Shown: piece by piece, positions 8,208 through 16,745 of the stretch
Layout of the letters: each line of letters begins with the position of its first letter
How positions within the stretch are numbered: position 1 is the first letter of the stretch
Origin: CAYZJV01 sp049310885
Lineage (GTDB): Bacteria > Spirochaetota > Spirochaetia > Sphaerochaetales > Sphaerochaetaceae
Length of the DNA stretch: 64,000 bases
Direction: 5' to 3'
NCBI RefSeq assembly: GCF_049310885.1
Contig: NZ_JBMDYO010000003.1
Coordinates: 248,001 to 312,000, forward strand
Program-made: the position numbers and the translations under genes
Notes under the pieces: generated by a model
Seen by the model: only the letters and a program-made list of their open reading frames with translations
Databases searched by the model: none
What the model was told of the DNA's origin: nothing

Positions 8208-9728
8208 ATGAATAAGAAGAAAATCATTGAGTTCAAAGGCATCCGAAAGGTATTCCCCGGTGTTGTGGCTCTCAAAGGTTTCGATATGGATATCTATGAA
8301 AAAGAGATTCTCGGACTGGTAGGAGAGAATGGTGCCGGAAAATCGACTCTTATGAAGATTTTGACTGGTATCTATCAACCTGATGGAGGTCAATTCATCC
8401 TGAGGGGACAACCGGTGGTGATGCATGATTCCTTAGATGCGATCGAACAAGGAATCGGTATGGTGTTCCAAGAAGGGTCTATACTTCCCAACCTCACCGT
8501 TGCGGAAAACATGTTCCTGTGCCATGAGAAGGAGTTTTCTCGCCATGGTATCGTCTCTGAGCCTATGATGCGTGCAGAGGCAAAAAAAGTTCTCCAGGAG
8601 AACGATCTCAACATCAGTCCATCGACTATGTGTTCAACGCTGAGTCCTGCACAAAACCAGATGGTGGAGATTTCCCGCCTGCTCTGGTTGTCCCGCCTAT
8701 ATAAACATGAGAATCCGATACTGATACTCGATGAACCAACTACTGTTCTTTTAGAGAAGGAAATTAACATTCTGTTTGGAATCCTTAAAAAGATCAAAGA
8801 ACATGCTACGGTCATATTGATCTCCCATAGGCTTGAGGAGATTGTGGAGAATAGTGATAGGATCGTGGTTATGAAGGATGGCGACTATGTCACCGATATG
8901 CTTCAGGCAGATGCCGATACCAATAAGATTGAGCAGTTGATGGTAGGACGGGACTTAGCTGAGGGCTATTATCGTCGAAACGAACAAGTAGATCCGACTG
9001 AGGAGGTCGTTCTTGAAGTCGATAACCTCAGTATCGAGAACATCTTGGAACCTATCTCCTTCAAGTTACATAGAGGAGAAATACTCGCGATGGTTGGACT
9101 CATCGGTTCTGGAAAAGAGGAGTTGGTGAAGAGTTTGGGAGGATCGGTTGTTGCAAGCAGTGGTACTATCAAGCGAAATGGTAAGCAAGTGACTATCAAG
9201 CAACCAAAACATGCCATCGCAAATGCTATCGGATATATACCTATAGACCGCCGAATAGAAGGCCTCGCAACCGATTTGGATATTGCCGAGAACATCAATA
9301 TGTTGGTCTTTAAGAGGTTGAAGCATCTGGGGCTCATTAGCGGGAAGAAAGAGCGTGAAAATGCTAAACATTGGATGGATATCGTTAAAGTAAAGGCGAC
9401 CAGCCATCGTATGAAGTGTGGAAACCTGAGTGGTGGAAACCAACAGAAGGTTGTTTTGGGCAAGTGGCTTTCAGCCGATTCTGAGGTCTTGATCGTAGAC
9501 CATCCAACACGAGGCATCGATGTCGGGGCAAAAGATGAGATCTACCACCATATCCGTACCTTGGCAAAGCAGGGCAAGAGTATGATCATCATGTGCGACA
9601 CATTGGAAGAAGATATTGGTCTGTGCAACCGCATGTTGATACTTAAGGATGGCAAGCTGGTAGATGAGGTATCTTGTCCCCCTGATGACAAGCCTACTCC
9701 CGCCGACATAATCGAATCTATCGTGTAA
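8208..9728 (+). CDS. ABC sugar transporter ATP-binding protein, RbsA type
   Basis: A 506-residue protein with two nucleotide-binding domains. Domain 1 has a full Walker A (GENGAGKST near residue 42) and Walker B (ILILDEPTT), but its signature is LSPAQ where LSxGQ is usual. Domain 2 has a degenerate Walker A (GLIGSGKEEL), an intact signature (LSGGNQQK) and LIVDHPTRGIDVGA, with His where the catalytic Glu normally stands. This pairing of one good and one degenerate site is usual for RbsA/MglA proteins. It sits nine bases after the first permease, with AGGAGG at the junction, and overlaps the second permease by one base (TAATG). It powers import by the two permeases. Confidence 0.93.
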   Translation: MNKKKIIEFKGIRKVFPGVVALKGFDMDIYEKEILGLVGENGAGKSTLMKILTGIYQPDGGQFILRGQPVVMHDSLDAIEQGIGMVFQEGSILPNLTVAENMFLCHEKEFSRHGIVSEPMMRAEAKKVLQENDLNISPSTMCSTLSPAQNQMVEISRLLWLSRLYKHENPILILDEPTTVLLEKEINILFGILKKIKEHATVILISHRLEEIVENSDRIVVMKDGDYVTDMLQADADTNKIEQLMVGRDLAEGYYRRNEQVDPTEEVVLEVDNLSIENILEPISFKLHRGEILAMVGLIGSGKEELVKSLGGSVVASSGTIKRNGKQVTIKQPKHAIANAIGYIPIDRRIEGLATDLDIAENINMLVFKRLKHLGLISGKKERENAKHWMDIVKVKATSHRMKCGNLSGGNQQKVVLGKWLSADSEVLIVDHPTRGIDVGAKDEIYHHIRTLAKQGKSMIIMCDTLEEDIGLCNRMLILKDGKLVDEVSCPPDDKPTPADIIESIV

Positions 9729-10729
9729 TGGAGACCAAGAATATGAACATAAAGAGTAATAAGAAGATGTCAGCTGGAACAAGGATATTGAAGAAAATCG
9801 CCGGATTGCCCGCAATCGCCTATGCGTTGGGCATGCTTGTGATTTTTATCATCATCTTTTCTGTAGGTAGTTCTTCATTCTTGAATAGTTACAATATCCT
9901 CACCATAGGTAATTCAGCTGCAATTTTGCTGGCTGTAGCCATGGGTCAAGTCTTTGCTATTCTTACAGGCGGTATCGATCTTTCTGTAGGTGGAATCATG
10001 TCTTTGGTTTCTGTTGTGCTCATGAAGACCTTGGAACCTCTGGGCTTCTGGGCATATCCGCTAAGTCTCGGAGTTGGTGTCTTGGCTGGGCTGTTCAATG
10101 GTCTGGTGAATGCGAAGTTCAGAATCCCATCATTTATAACAACCTTGGGTTCCAATGGAATTTTCATCAGTATCGCCTACATGATCTCGATAAAGCCCCT
10201 TTCTGCACCATCATCAGCATATGGAGTCATGGATCTCATCAATGGTATGACTTTCGGAATCAGAAATATCATGTTGATAGGTATAATCGTCTTTATCCTG
10301 TTTTTGGTTATACAGCGCTATACTGTTACGGGAAGAAGTATCATGTTATTAGGGAGCAATGAAAAGATGAGTTGGCTCAGTGGAGTCGATATCTTCAAGA
10401 TGAGGACGCTAGCTTTCACGCTCTCAGGACTGGGGGCTTCTATTGCTGGAATCATGCTGGCAAGTAATCTATACAGTGGATATCCAACCCTTGGTACAGT
10501 CTATATTCTGAATTCCATCGCTTCAGTTGTAATTGGTGGAACTGCTATGACCGGTGGTGCTGGAGGGGTCTTGAATACCCTTGTCGGTGTATTGGTGATG
10601 AGCGTGATAAACAATGGTATGAATATCATTGGGATCGATGTCTATGCCCAACAATCGTTCTTGGGAATCCTGGTCATAGTTGCAGTGGCCATATCATTTG
10701 ATAGATCCAAACTTTCGGTGATAAAATAA
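9728..10729 (+). CDS. ABC sugar transporter permease, RbsC type (second)
   Basis: A 333-residue polytopic permease homologous to the one at 7170. Markers are the LTGGIDLSVGG segment near residue 80 and VIGGTAMTGGAGGVLNT near 275. The ATG at 9728 overlaps the ATPase stop; a second ATG at 9743 has GGAG nine bases before it and may be the real start, which would remove five residues. Position and shared family show it completes the importer with the binding protein, ATPase and first permease. About 40 bases without a terminator separate it from the dehydrogenase genes, so the operon continues. Confidence 0.9.
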   Translation: METKNMNIKSNKKMSAGTRILKKIAGLPAIAYALGMLVIFIIIFSVGSSSFLNSYNILTIGNSAAILLAVAMGQVFAILTGGIDLSVGGIMSLVSVVLMKTLEPLGFWAYPLSLGVGVLAGLFNGLVNAKFRIPSFITTLGSNGIFISIAYMISIKPLSAPSSAYGVMDLINGMTFGIRNIMLIGIIVFILFLVIQRYTVTGRSIMLLGSNEKMSWLSGVDIFKMRTLAFTLSGLGASIAGIMLASNLYSGYPTLGTVYILNSIASVVIGGTAMTGGAGGVLNTLVGVLVMSVINNGMNIIGIDVYAQQSFLGILVIVAVAISFDRSKLSVIK

Positions 10730-10767
10730 CTCTAAAAAAATATGAGGAAATATAAGGAGAAATACCT

Positions 10768-11562
10768 ATGGATTTAAAATTGAAAGGAAAAGTGGCCGTT
10801 GTGACCGGCGGTAGTGTCGGTATCGGATTGGCTGTTGCCCGTAAGTTTGCCGAAGAGGGCATGAATGTCGCTATTATGGCTAGAGGAGCCGAACGGGCAA
10901 CTGAAGAGGCTAAGAAAATCGTAGACGACTATGGTGTAAAAGCAATCGGTGTTGCCTGTGATGTCTCAAAAGCACAAGAGATTGATAGTGCCGTGAAGAC
11001 GATCATGGATACATTCGGCGGTGTCGATGTATTGGTAAATAACGCCGGTACCGGTAGTGAAGAGACTGTCATGGAGGCTTCCGATGAAAAATGGCAATAC
11101 TATTGGGATCTCCATGTTATGGCAGCCATAAGAATGTCGAGAGCTCTCATACCTTCTATGAAAGAACGCAAGGGTGGTGTGATTATTCAGACCGCTTCTA
11201 TCTGTGCAAAGCAGCCCCTATGGTATGAACCCATCTACAACACAACGAAAGCGGCATTGGTGATGTTCAGCAAATGTCTTTCCAATGAGGTCATAAAAGA
11301 TAACATCCGGGTAGTTACCGTAAGTCCTGGTTTAGTCCTTACTCCCGATTGGTGGAAAACAGCTGGAATCCTCAGCGAAAAAGAGGGTATTACTCCCAAG
11401 GAATACCTGGACAATATCGCAAAAGAGAATGCTCCTATCCAGCGCTTCGCTTCACCTGAGGAGATTGCAGAATTCTATGCATTCATAGCTTCCGAGAAGG
11501 CCAGCTACAGTGTTGGTTCCAACTATTCATTGGATGGAGGGTGGTTACGTGTCATTGACTAA
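10768..11562 (+). CDS. Short-chain dehydrogenase/reductase (SDR)
   Basis: A 264-residue classical SDR, an NAD(P)-dependent sugar or polyol oxidoreductase. The cofactor motif TGGSVGIG is at residues 12-19, NNAG near 91, and the catalytic Tyr-Lys pair in YNTTK near 155, with a Ser-containing strand ahead (QTASIC). The C-terminal DGG is also typical. AAGGAG lies eight bases before the ATG. The gene overlaps the following dehydrogenase by 14 bases. Its place between an ABC sugar importer and two further dehydrogenases suggests that the imported compound is oxidised or epimerised by oxidation and reduction. Substrate unknown. Confidence 0.92.
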   Translation: MDLKLKGKVAVVTGGSVGIGLAVARKFAEEGMNVAIMARGAERATEEAKKIVDDYGVKAIGVACDVSKAQEIDSAVKTIMDTFGGVDVLVNNAGTGSEETVMEASDEKWQYYWDLHVMAAIRMSRALIPSMKERKGGVIIQTASICAKQPLWYEPIYNTTKAALVMFSKCLSNEVIKDNIRVVTVSPGLVLTPDWWKTAGILSEKEGITPKEYLDNIAKENAPIQRFASPEEIAEFYAFIASEKASYSVGSNYSLDGGWLRVID

Positions 11563-12601
11563 TAAAACTATGCGACAGGCAGTTATGACTGCCCCAGGGC
11601 AGATTGAGATCAATGAAGTTCCGGTTCCTGTTGTTTCCGGTGACCAGGTTCTGGTCGATATTGCTTATATCGGCGTATGTGGAAGTGATATCCACGTATA
11701 TTTGGGGAAACATCCCTATACGCCATATCCTGTAGTTCAGGGGCATGAAGTCTCGGGAAAGATTGTTGCTGTAGGCGATGCAGTTACCAAGGTTAAAATC
11801 GGTGACCGTGTTACCATAGAACCTCAGGTAGCGTGTGGTACCTGTTATCCCTGTAAGCATGGAATGTACAATATCTGTAATAACCTAAAAGTAATGGGAT
11901 TCCAAACCACGGGAACCGCCTCGGATTATTTTGCTGTTTCGGAACACCACATCGTAAAGTTGCCCGACGATATGGATTTTCGCTTCGGGGCGATGATTGA
12001 ACCGTTGTCCGTAGGTGTGCGAGCAGTAAAGAAAGCCGGAAATATGAAGGACAAGCAGGTTCTGGTTATTGGAGCCGGTCCAATCGGCAACCTGGTCGCC
12101 CAGACCGCGAAGGCTCTCGGAGCTTCCAAAGTGATGATCTCGGATGTGAATAAGTTGCGTCTCGAGAAAGCTTTGGCAAGTGGGATTGATGTGGCTGTTA
12201 ATGTCAAGGATGAGAAATTGTCCGAGGCTATCGATAGGGAGTTCGGAGCCGATCGGAGGGCTGATGTCATCTTCGATTGTGCTGGCGTACAACAAGCGAT
12301 TTCCAGTGCGGTATCGGTAGCAAGAAAGGGTTCAGATATTGTTGTAGTTGCTGTTTACGAGGGTGTTCCTCAGGTTGATATGGCTTATATAAATGAATGT
12401 GAGATCCGAATCATTGGTACAGCCAGATACAATTTTGACGATTTTAAGACTGCGATTTCTCTTGTTGAAGAGGGCAAGATCCAATTGGGTGAACTCATTA
12501 CTGATGAGTTTGAGATACCCGATTATCTTAAGGCTTACCAAAAGATTGAGAAGACACCTGAGACAACCATGAAAGTTCTAGTGCATGTTCATGCATCGTA
12601 G
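11549..12601 (+). CDS. Zinc-dependent medium-chain alcohol/polyol dehydrogenase
   Basis: A 350-residue dehydrogenase of the sorbitol/threonine dehydrogenase group. The catalytic zinc ligands appear as GVCGSD and GHE near residues 40 and 65, the structural zinc cysteines as CGTCYPCKHGMYNIC, and the nucleotide fold as GAGPIGN near 175. I place the start at GTG 11549, because GGAGGG (11536-11541) lies seven bases upstream; the next ATG, at 11570, has no such site. The gene thus starts inside the end of the SDR gene. It probably oxidises a hydroxyl of the imported polyol or sugar with NAD(P)+. The exact substrate cannot be read from sequence. Confidence 0.9.
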   Translation: MSLTNKTMRQAVMTAPGQIEINEVPVPVVSGDQVLVDIAYIGVCGSDIHVYLGKHPYTPYPVVQGHEVSGKIVAVGDAVTKVKIGDRVTIEPQVACGTCYPCKHGMYNICNNLKVMGFQTTGTASDYFAVSEHHIVKLPDDMDFRFGAMIEPLSVGVRAVKKAGNMKDKQVLVIGAGPIGNLVAQTAKALGASKVMISDVNKLRLEKALASGIDVAVNVKDEKLSEAIDREFGADRRADVIFDCAGVQQAISSAVSVARKGSDIVVVAVYEGVPQVDMAYINECEIRIIGTARYNFDDFKTAISLVEEGKIQLGELITDEFEIPDYLKAYQKIEKTPETTMKVLVHVHAS

Positions 12602-12625
12602 CAAAGACCGGAGGAGGATAGATCG

Positions 12626-13681
12626 ATGAAATCCATTGCAGTCATAGAGCCTGGGAAGTTGGCGATAGTAGAATTACCCGAACCCACTTTGGGGCCTTAC
12701 GATGCTATGGTTAAAAGTGAGGTGGCGTTCATCTGTAACGCCACCGATCGTAAAGTCGTCGATGGTCACTTCCCTGGTATGGATAGCAGTACCTATCCGC
12801 TCCTGCTTGGCCATGAAAATGTAGGGACGGTCTGTGCTATCGGACCCAAGGTGCGGACATTCAAGGAAGGAGATCGTGTAATCGGAGGTCTCTTGCTCGA
12901 TCCTCCAGGAGGAACCTATGGTTCCGGATGGGGAGGATTCTCACAGTATGTCGTCGTACGGGATCATGCCGCTATGGTTGCCGATGGTACGGCAGATGCT
13001 GAACATGGATGGAATGATTCTTTCCAGATCATGCGAAAAATCCCCCATGAGACTGATCTCGGTGCAGCTGGGTTACTGTGTACCTGGAGAGAGGTCTATG
13101 CGGGTATGTTTACCGATTTTTCATTCAAAAAAGGCAAGGACCTGGTTGTTTTTGGAGCAGGTCCGGTGGGATTGAGTTTTATCCGTTTCGCCAGATTGAA
13201 GGAAATGGGAAAAATCATCAGCTTGGATCTTCTTCCGTCAAAGAGAAAACGTGCTTTGGCAATGGGAGCCGATGAAGCGCTTTCTCCCGATGAAACTGGA
13301 TTCAATCGATTGAGGGAATTATTCCCCCAAGGAGTCGATTACCTGGTAGATGCCGTTGGAAGAAATGAGATAATCCAATCGGCCATACCTTTGGTTCGGA
13401 TGGGGGGATCGGTTTGTGTATACGGAGTATTGGGCAATCCGATGGTGAGCTTCAATAAAGAACAAGGACCCTATAATTTTAACCTTCTTATTCATCAATG
13501 GCCTACCAGATGGGCAGAAGCCGAGGCTCAGGACCATTTGTTGCCTTGGTTGGAAAAAGGAGTATTGGATCCGTCCGATTTCATAACCGGCACATTTTCG
13601 ATAAAAGATTTTACCGAAGCATATGCTGCTTCACAGCAGCAGGATGCGATAAAGACCATGGTTGATTTCAGCGCATGGTGA
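12626..13681 (+). CDS. Medium-chain dehydrogenase without structural zinc site
   Basis: A 351-residue second medium-chain dehydrogenase. CNATD near residue 32 and GHE near 59 fit the catalytic zinc site, and GAGPVGL near 176 is the cofactor loop. The four-cysteine structural zinc lobe of its neighbour is missing and is replaced by a glycine-rich stretch (PPGGTYGSGWGGF). Glucose dehydrogenases and some alcohol dehydrogenases have comparable changes. GGAGGA precedes the ATG. Having two different medium-chain dehydrogenases and an SDR in one operon implies at least two separate oxidation or reduction steps on the imported molecule. Confidence 0.85.
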   Translation: MKSIAVIEPGKLAIVELPEPTLGPYDAMVKSEVAFICNATDRKVVDGHFPGMDSSTYPLLLGHENVGTVCAIGPKVRTFKEGDRVIGGLLLDPPGGTYGSGWGGFSQYVVVRDHAAMVADGTADAEHGWNDSFQIMRKIPHETDLGAAGLLCTWREVYAGMFTDFSFKKGKDLVVFGAGPVGLSFIRFARLKEMGKIISLDLLPSKRKRALAMGADEALSPDETGFNRLRELFPQGVDYLVDAVGRNEIIQSAIPLVRMGGSVCVYGVLGNPMVSFNKEQGPYNFNLLIHQWPTRWAEAEAQDHLLPWLEKGVLDPSDFITGTFSIKDFTEAYAASQQQDAIKTMVDFSAW

Positions 13682-13700
13682 AACAAAGGGGAGGACATGG

Positions 13701-15215
13701 ATGAGCGGTCGACTTCTGTTGGCACATGATTTGGGAACCAGTGGGAACAAGGCGACCTTATTCGATATGGAAGGGAATCTCTTGGGCAGCAAGACTGTTC
13801 CGTATAAGACGTTCTATTCCAACATTACCTGGGCTGAGCAAGATCCCCAAGCTTGGTGGGATGCCGTATGTTCTTCTACCCGCGCGATTCTTGGAAGCCA
13901 CAAAGCTGAGGATATCGGTGTTGTCGCTTTCAGTGGACAGATGATGGGCTGTCTTGCGGTAGATGAGAAAGGTGTTCCACTAAAAAACCATATCATCTAC
14001 AGTGACCAACGGGCAGTGAAACAAACCCAGTCACTCGTTGAAAGGATAGATGCTAAACGGGTCTTTGAGATCACTGGTCATAGGGCAAGTCCCTCATACG
14101 CAATTGAGAAGCTGATGTGGCTACGGGATAATGAACCCGAAGTTTATAAAAATACCCACAAGATGCTAAACGCCAAAGACTATATCAATTTCAAGTTGAC
14201 CGGAAGGATGGTCACTGAGTTTAATGATGCCAGTGGAACCAATGCATTGGATCTTAAGAAATTGGCTTGGTCAGAGGAAATCATTGAAGCTGCTCGGGTG
14301 GATATATCTAAATTCCCGGATCTTATACAATCGATCGGGATTGTAGGAGAGGTTACAGCGCAGGCAGCTCAAGCCACAGGATTGAAGAAGGGAACTCTTG
14401 TGGTCGCCGGTGCAGGAGATGGAGGCTGTGCTACCGTAGGGATTGGGAGTGTACGTCCAGGGATAACCTACAATTACATCGGTAGCAGTAGTTGGATCAG
14501 TACCACCAGTACCGAGGTCTTGCAAGATGCCGAGATGAAAAATTTCACTTGGGCACACCCGGTACCGGGATATATGCAGCCTTGCGGAACCATGCAAACT
14601 GCCGGCTCCTCCTATGCTTGGTTGAAAGAACAGTTGGGACAGTGGGAGATACATGAGGCCGCCAAGAAGGGAATAAATCCATACCGGCTGTTAGATGGTC
14701 AAGTAGAGCAATCTTCTGTCGGAGCCAACGGTGTCCTCTTTCTTCCATATCTTCTTGGAGAACGTAGTCCCCGATGGAATCCAGATGCAAAAGGAGCTTT
14801 CATCGGGCTTACCTTGGAAAGGACCAAGGCCGATATGTTTAGAGCTGTGCTCGAAGGTATAACCATGAACCTCAGCCTTATTCTTGATGTCATGAAAGCA
14901 CAAGTTCACATACAGGAAATGCGCGTATTGGGAGGAGGGCCGAAGGGTAAGCAATGGCGTCAGATTCTAGCCGATGTCTACGATCTTCCGATAATTGTGC
15001 CAAAGTATCTTGAGGAGGCTACCAGTATGGGAGCCGCAGTAATTGGTGGTGTAGGTGCTGGATTGCTTGATTCTTTTGATAGGATCGAGTCGTTCATCCA
15101 ATTTACCGATCGTGTGGAACCTAATAGACAACACGTGGAAAGATACCGACAAATCCGCCCATTATTCGATGAAGCATATCATGCATTGGAACCATTGTTT
15201 TCAAAATTACAGTGA
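13701..15215 (+). CDS. FGGY-family carbohydrate kinase (xylulokinase-like)
   Basis: A 504-residue kinase that transfers phosphate from ATP to a keto-sugar or polyol. The N-terminal phosphate loop DLGTSGNKATLFD, FSGQMMG near residue 80, YSDQRA near 100 and GAGDGG near 238 match the FGGY family, closest in look to xylulokinases. The start at 13701 is preceded by GGGGAGG at a six-base spacing; longer readings run into the previous gene. It lies in the same operon as the dehydrogenases and probably phosphorylates the keto-sugar they produce, giving entry to the pentose phosphate pathway or an aldolase encoded elsewhere. Confidence 0.9.
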   Translation: MSGRLLLAHDLGTSGNKATLFDMEGNLLGSKTVPYKTFYSNITWAEQDPQAWWDAVCSSTRAILGSHKAEDIGVVAFSGQMMGCLAVDEKGVPLKNHIIYSDQRAVKQTQSLVERIDAKRVFEITGHRASPSYAIEKLMWLRDNEPEVYKNTHKMLNAKDYINFKLTGRMVTEFNDASGTNALDLKKLAWSEEIIEAARVDISKFPDLIQSIGIVGEVTAQAAQATGLKKGTLVVAGAGDGGCATVGIGSVRPGITYNYIGSSSWISTTSTEVLQDAEMKNFTWAHPVPGYMQPCGTMQTAGSSYAWLKEQLGQWEIHEAAKKGINPYRLLDGQVEQSSVGANGVLFLPYLLGERSPRWNPDAKGAFIGLTLERTKADMFRAVLEGITMNLSLILDVMKAQVHIQEMRVLGGGPKGKQWRQILADVYDLPIIVPKYLEEATSMGAAVIGGVGAGLLDSFDRIESFIQFTDRVEPNRQHVERYRQIRPLFDEAYHALEPLFSKLQ

Positions 15216-15253
15216 AACGAGAATGTTGAAACAATAGGGAGGAAGAGTCCACG

Positions 15254-16252
15254 ATGTTCGAACCAAAATTGTTTGCCTTGCTTGATGAGTATGTGACGAC
15301 ACCCGATGGTATGACCGTTGCATCAAATGGAGATCTGGTCCTTGCTTGTCCAAATTATGCCGACCAGAGTAGACCCGGATGTCTGGTTAGATTCAATGAG
15401 AAACGGAAAGCCCACAAATGGGTTGAGGTCCCTGTCCATCCAGAAACAGGACTTGCCTCGCCTATGGGTATAGAGTTCGGACCAGATGGTGATCTGTATA
15501 TATGTGACAACCAGGGATGGCCGGGAAAACCAGAGCTGGCATTCAAAGGACGGATACTACGTCTTAGGGTCGAAGGTGATCGCATAGTCAAGACAACAGT
15601 TGTCGCAACAGGAATGGAACATCCGAATGGGATGCGTATCCGCGATGGATATGTCTATGTAACTCAGAGTATGCTGGGAAAGGTTCATCATCCTTCGGGT
15701 CTGTTGACCAGTTGTGTATATCGTTTCCCGCTTGATGCGAAGAATATTCAGGTATCGAATACTCTCTCCGATGAACATATCATCTATACCGTCTTGACCC
15801 ATAATCCTAACTGCCAATATGGATTAGATGGAATCGAATTCGACCATGAAGGAAATCTTATTGTAGGAAATTTCGGTGATGGTACCCTCCATCGTATATG
15901 GTTCGATACAAACCGTAATGTGAAAGGTAATGAACTGTGGGTCAAGGACTCTGAAAATCTGAAAAGTACAGATGGGATGAAGATGGATGAAAAAGGAAAC
16001 CTATATATAGCCGATTTCTGTGCAAATGCGATTGCCCGTGTATCGCCTGAAGGTGTTGTTTCCAGGATAGCCCAAAGCCCTGATACCGATGGTTTCAATG
16101 GTGAATTGGACCAACCTGGGGAGCCTTGTATCTGGAACGGCATGTTAGTGATCTCATGTTTCGATCTCGTGACCGATGATTACAATATCAACACCAAGCA
16201 TGAGCTTCCAGCGACGCTTTCATATCTTCCTCTGGATAAAATTTCTCAGTAG
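15254..16252 (+). CDS. SMP-30/gluconolactonase-like beta-propeller hydrolase
   Basis: A 332-residue six-bladed propeller protein. Repeated blade segments such as GPDGDLYICDN, HPNGMRI, YGLDGIEFDHEGN and TDGMKMDEKGNLYIADF carry the acidic and Asn residues that bind the divalent metal in gluconolactonases. Such enzymes open aldonolactones made by sugar dehydrogenases, which suits a cluster with three dehydrogenases. AGGGAGGAAG precedes the ATG. It is the last gene of the island and its stop is one base from the convergent dCMP deaminase gene; no terminator hairpin is visible. Lactonase is the preferred call, though the family has other activities. Confidence 0.85.
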   Translation: MFEPKLFALLDEYVTTPDGMTVASNGDLVLACPNYADQSRPGCLVRFNEKRKAHKWVEVPVHPETGLASPMGIEFGPDGDLYICDNQGWPGKPELAFKGRILRLRVEGDRIVKTTVVATGMEHPNGMRIRDGYVYVTQSMLGKVHHPSGLLTSCVYRFPLDAKNIQVSNTLSDEHIIYTVLTHNPNCQYGLDGIEFDHEGNLIVGNFGDGTLHRIWFDTNRNVKGNELWVKDSENLKSTDGMKMDEKGNLYIADFCANAIARVSPEGVVSRIAQSPDTDGFNGELDQPGEPCIWNGMLVISCFDLVTDDYNINTKHELPATLSYLPLDKISQ

Positions 16253-16253
16253 T

Positions 16254-16745
16254 TCAGGCTTCGACAACAAAGGATATAGTGATTTCTTTTCTTCCGGGTT
16301 CAAGTTTCCTCAAGGAGACTCCAGCTTGATTCAACATTCTTTTGGATGCGATAACACTGTCGGTACCATCATACTTGTCCGATAGATAGACTATCTCTTT
16401 GATACCAGCTTGTATAATAGCTTTTGCGCACTCGTTGCAGGGAAATAGCGCTACATAGATGGTCGAACCTTTCAGGTCACGAGAGATGCTGTTGAGAATC
16501 GCGTTGAGCTCTGCATGGCACACATACGGATATTTAGTGTCGAGAAAACAACCTTCCCGATCCCATGGAAGAACATCATCATCACAGCCTGAAGGAAATC
16601 CGTTGTATCCAACACCGACAATCTTCTTGTCTGGATTGACGATACATGCCCCGACTTGGGTGTTTGGATCTTTGCTCCGGTCTGCCGAAAGTAGTGCTAC
16701 TCCCATGAAATATTCGTCCCAACTGATATAATCCTGTCTTTTCAT
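16254..16745 (-). CDS. dCMP deaminase (ComEB family)
   Basis: A 163-residue zinc deaminase that makes dUMP from dCMP. The zinc site is HAELNAI near residue 78 and PCNECAK near 106, with the catalytic Glu in HAE. The N-terminal part (SWDEYFMGVALLSADRSKDP) is the usual start of deoxycytidylate deaminases. Its ATG overlaps the stop of the upstream hydrolase by four bases, so both form one operon. Together with ThyX at 60636 it supplies dTMP. It was called from motifs and length, which match the family well. Confidence 0.93.
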   Translation of the reverse strand: MKRQDYISWDEYFMGVALLSADRSKDPNTQVGACIVNPDKKIVGVGYNGFPSGCDDDVLPWDREGCFLDTKYPYVCHAELNAILNSISRDLKGSTIYVALFPCNECAKAIIQAGIKEIVYLSDKYDGTDSVIASKRMLNQAGVSLRKLEPGRKEITISFVVEA

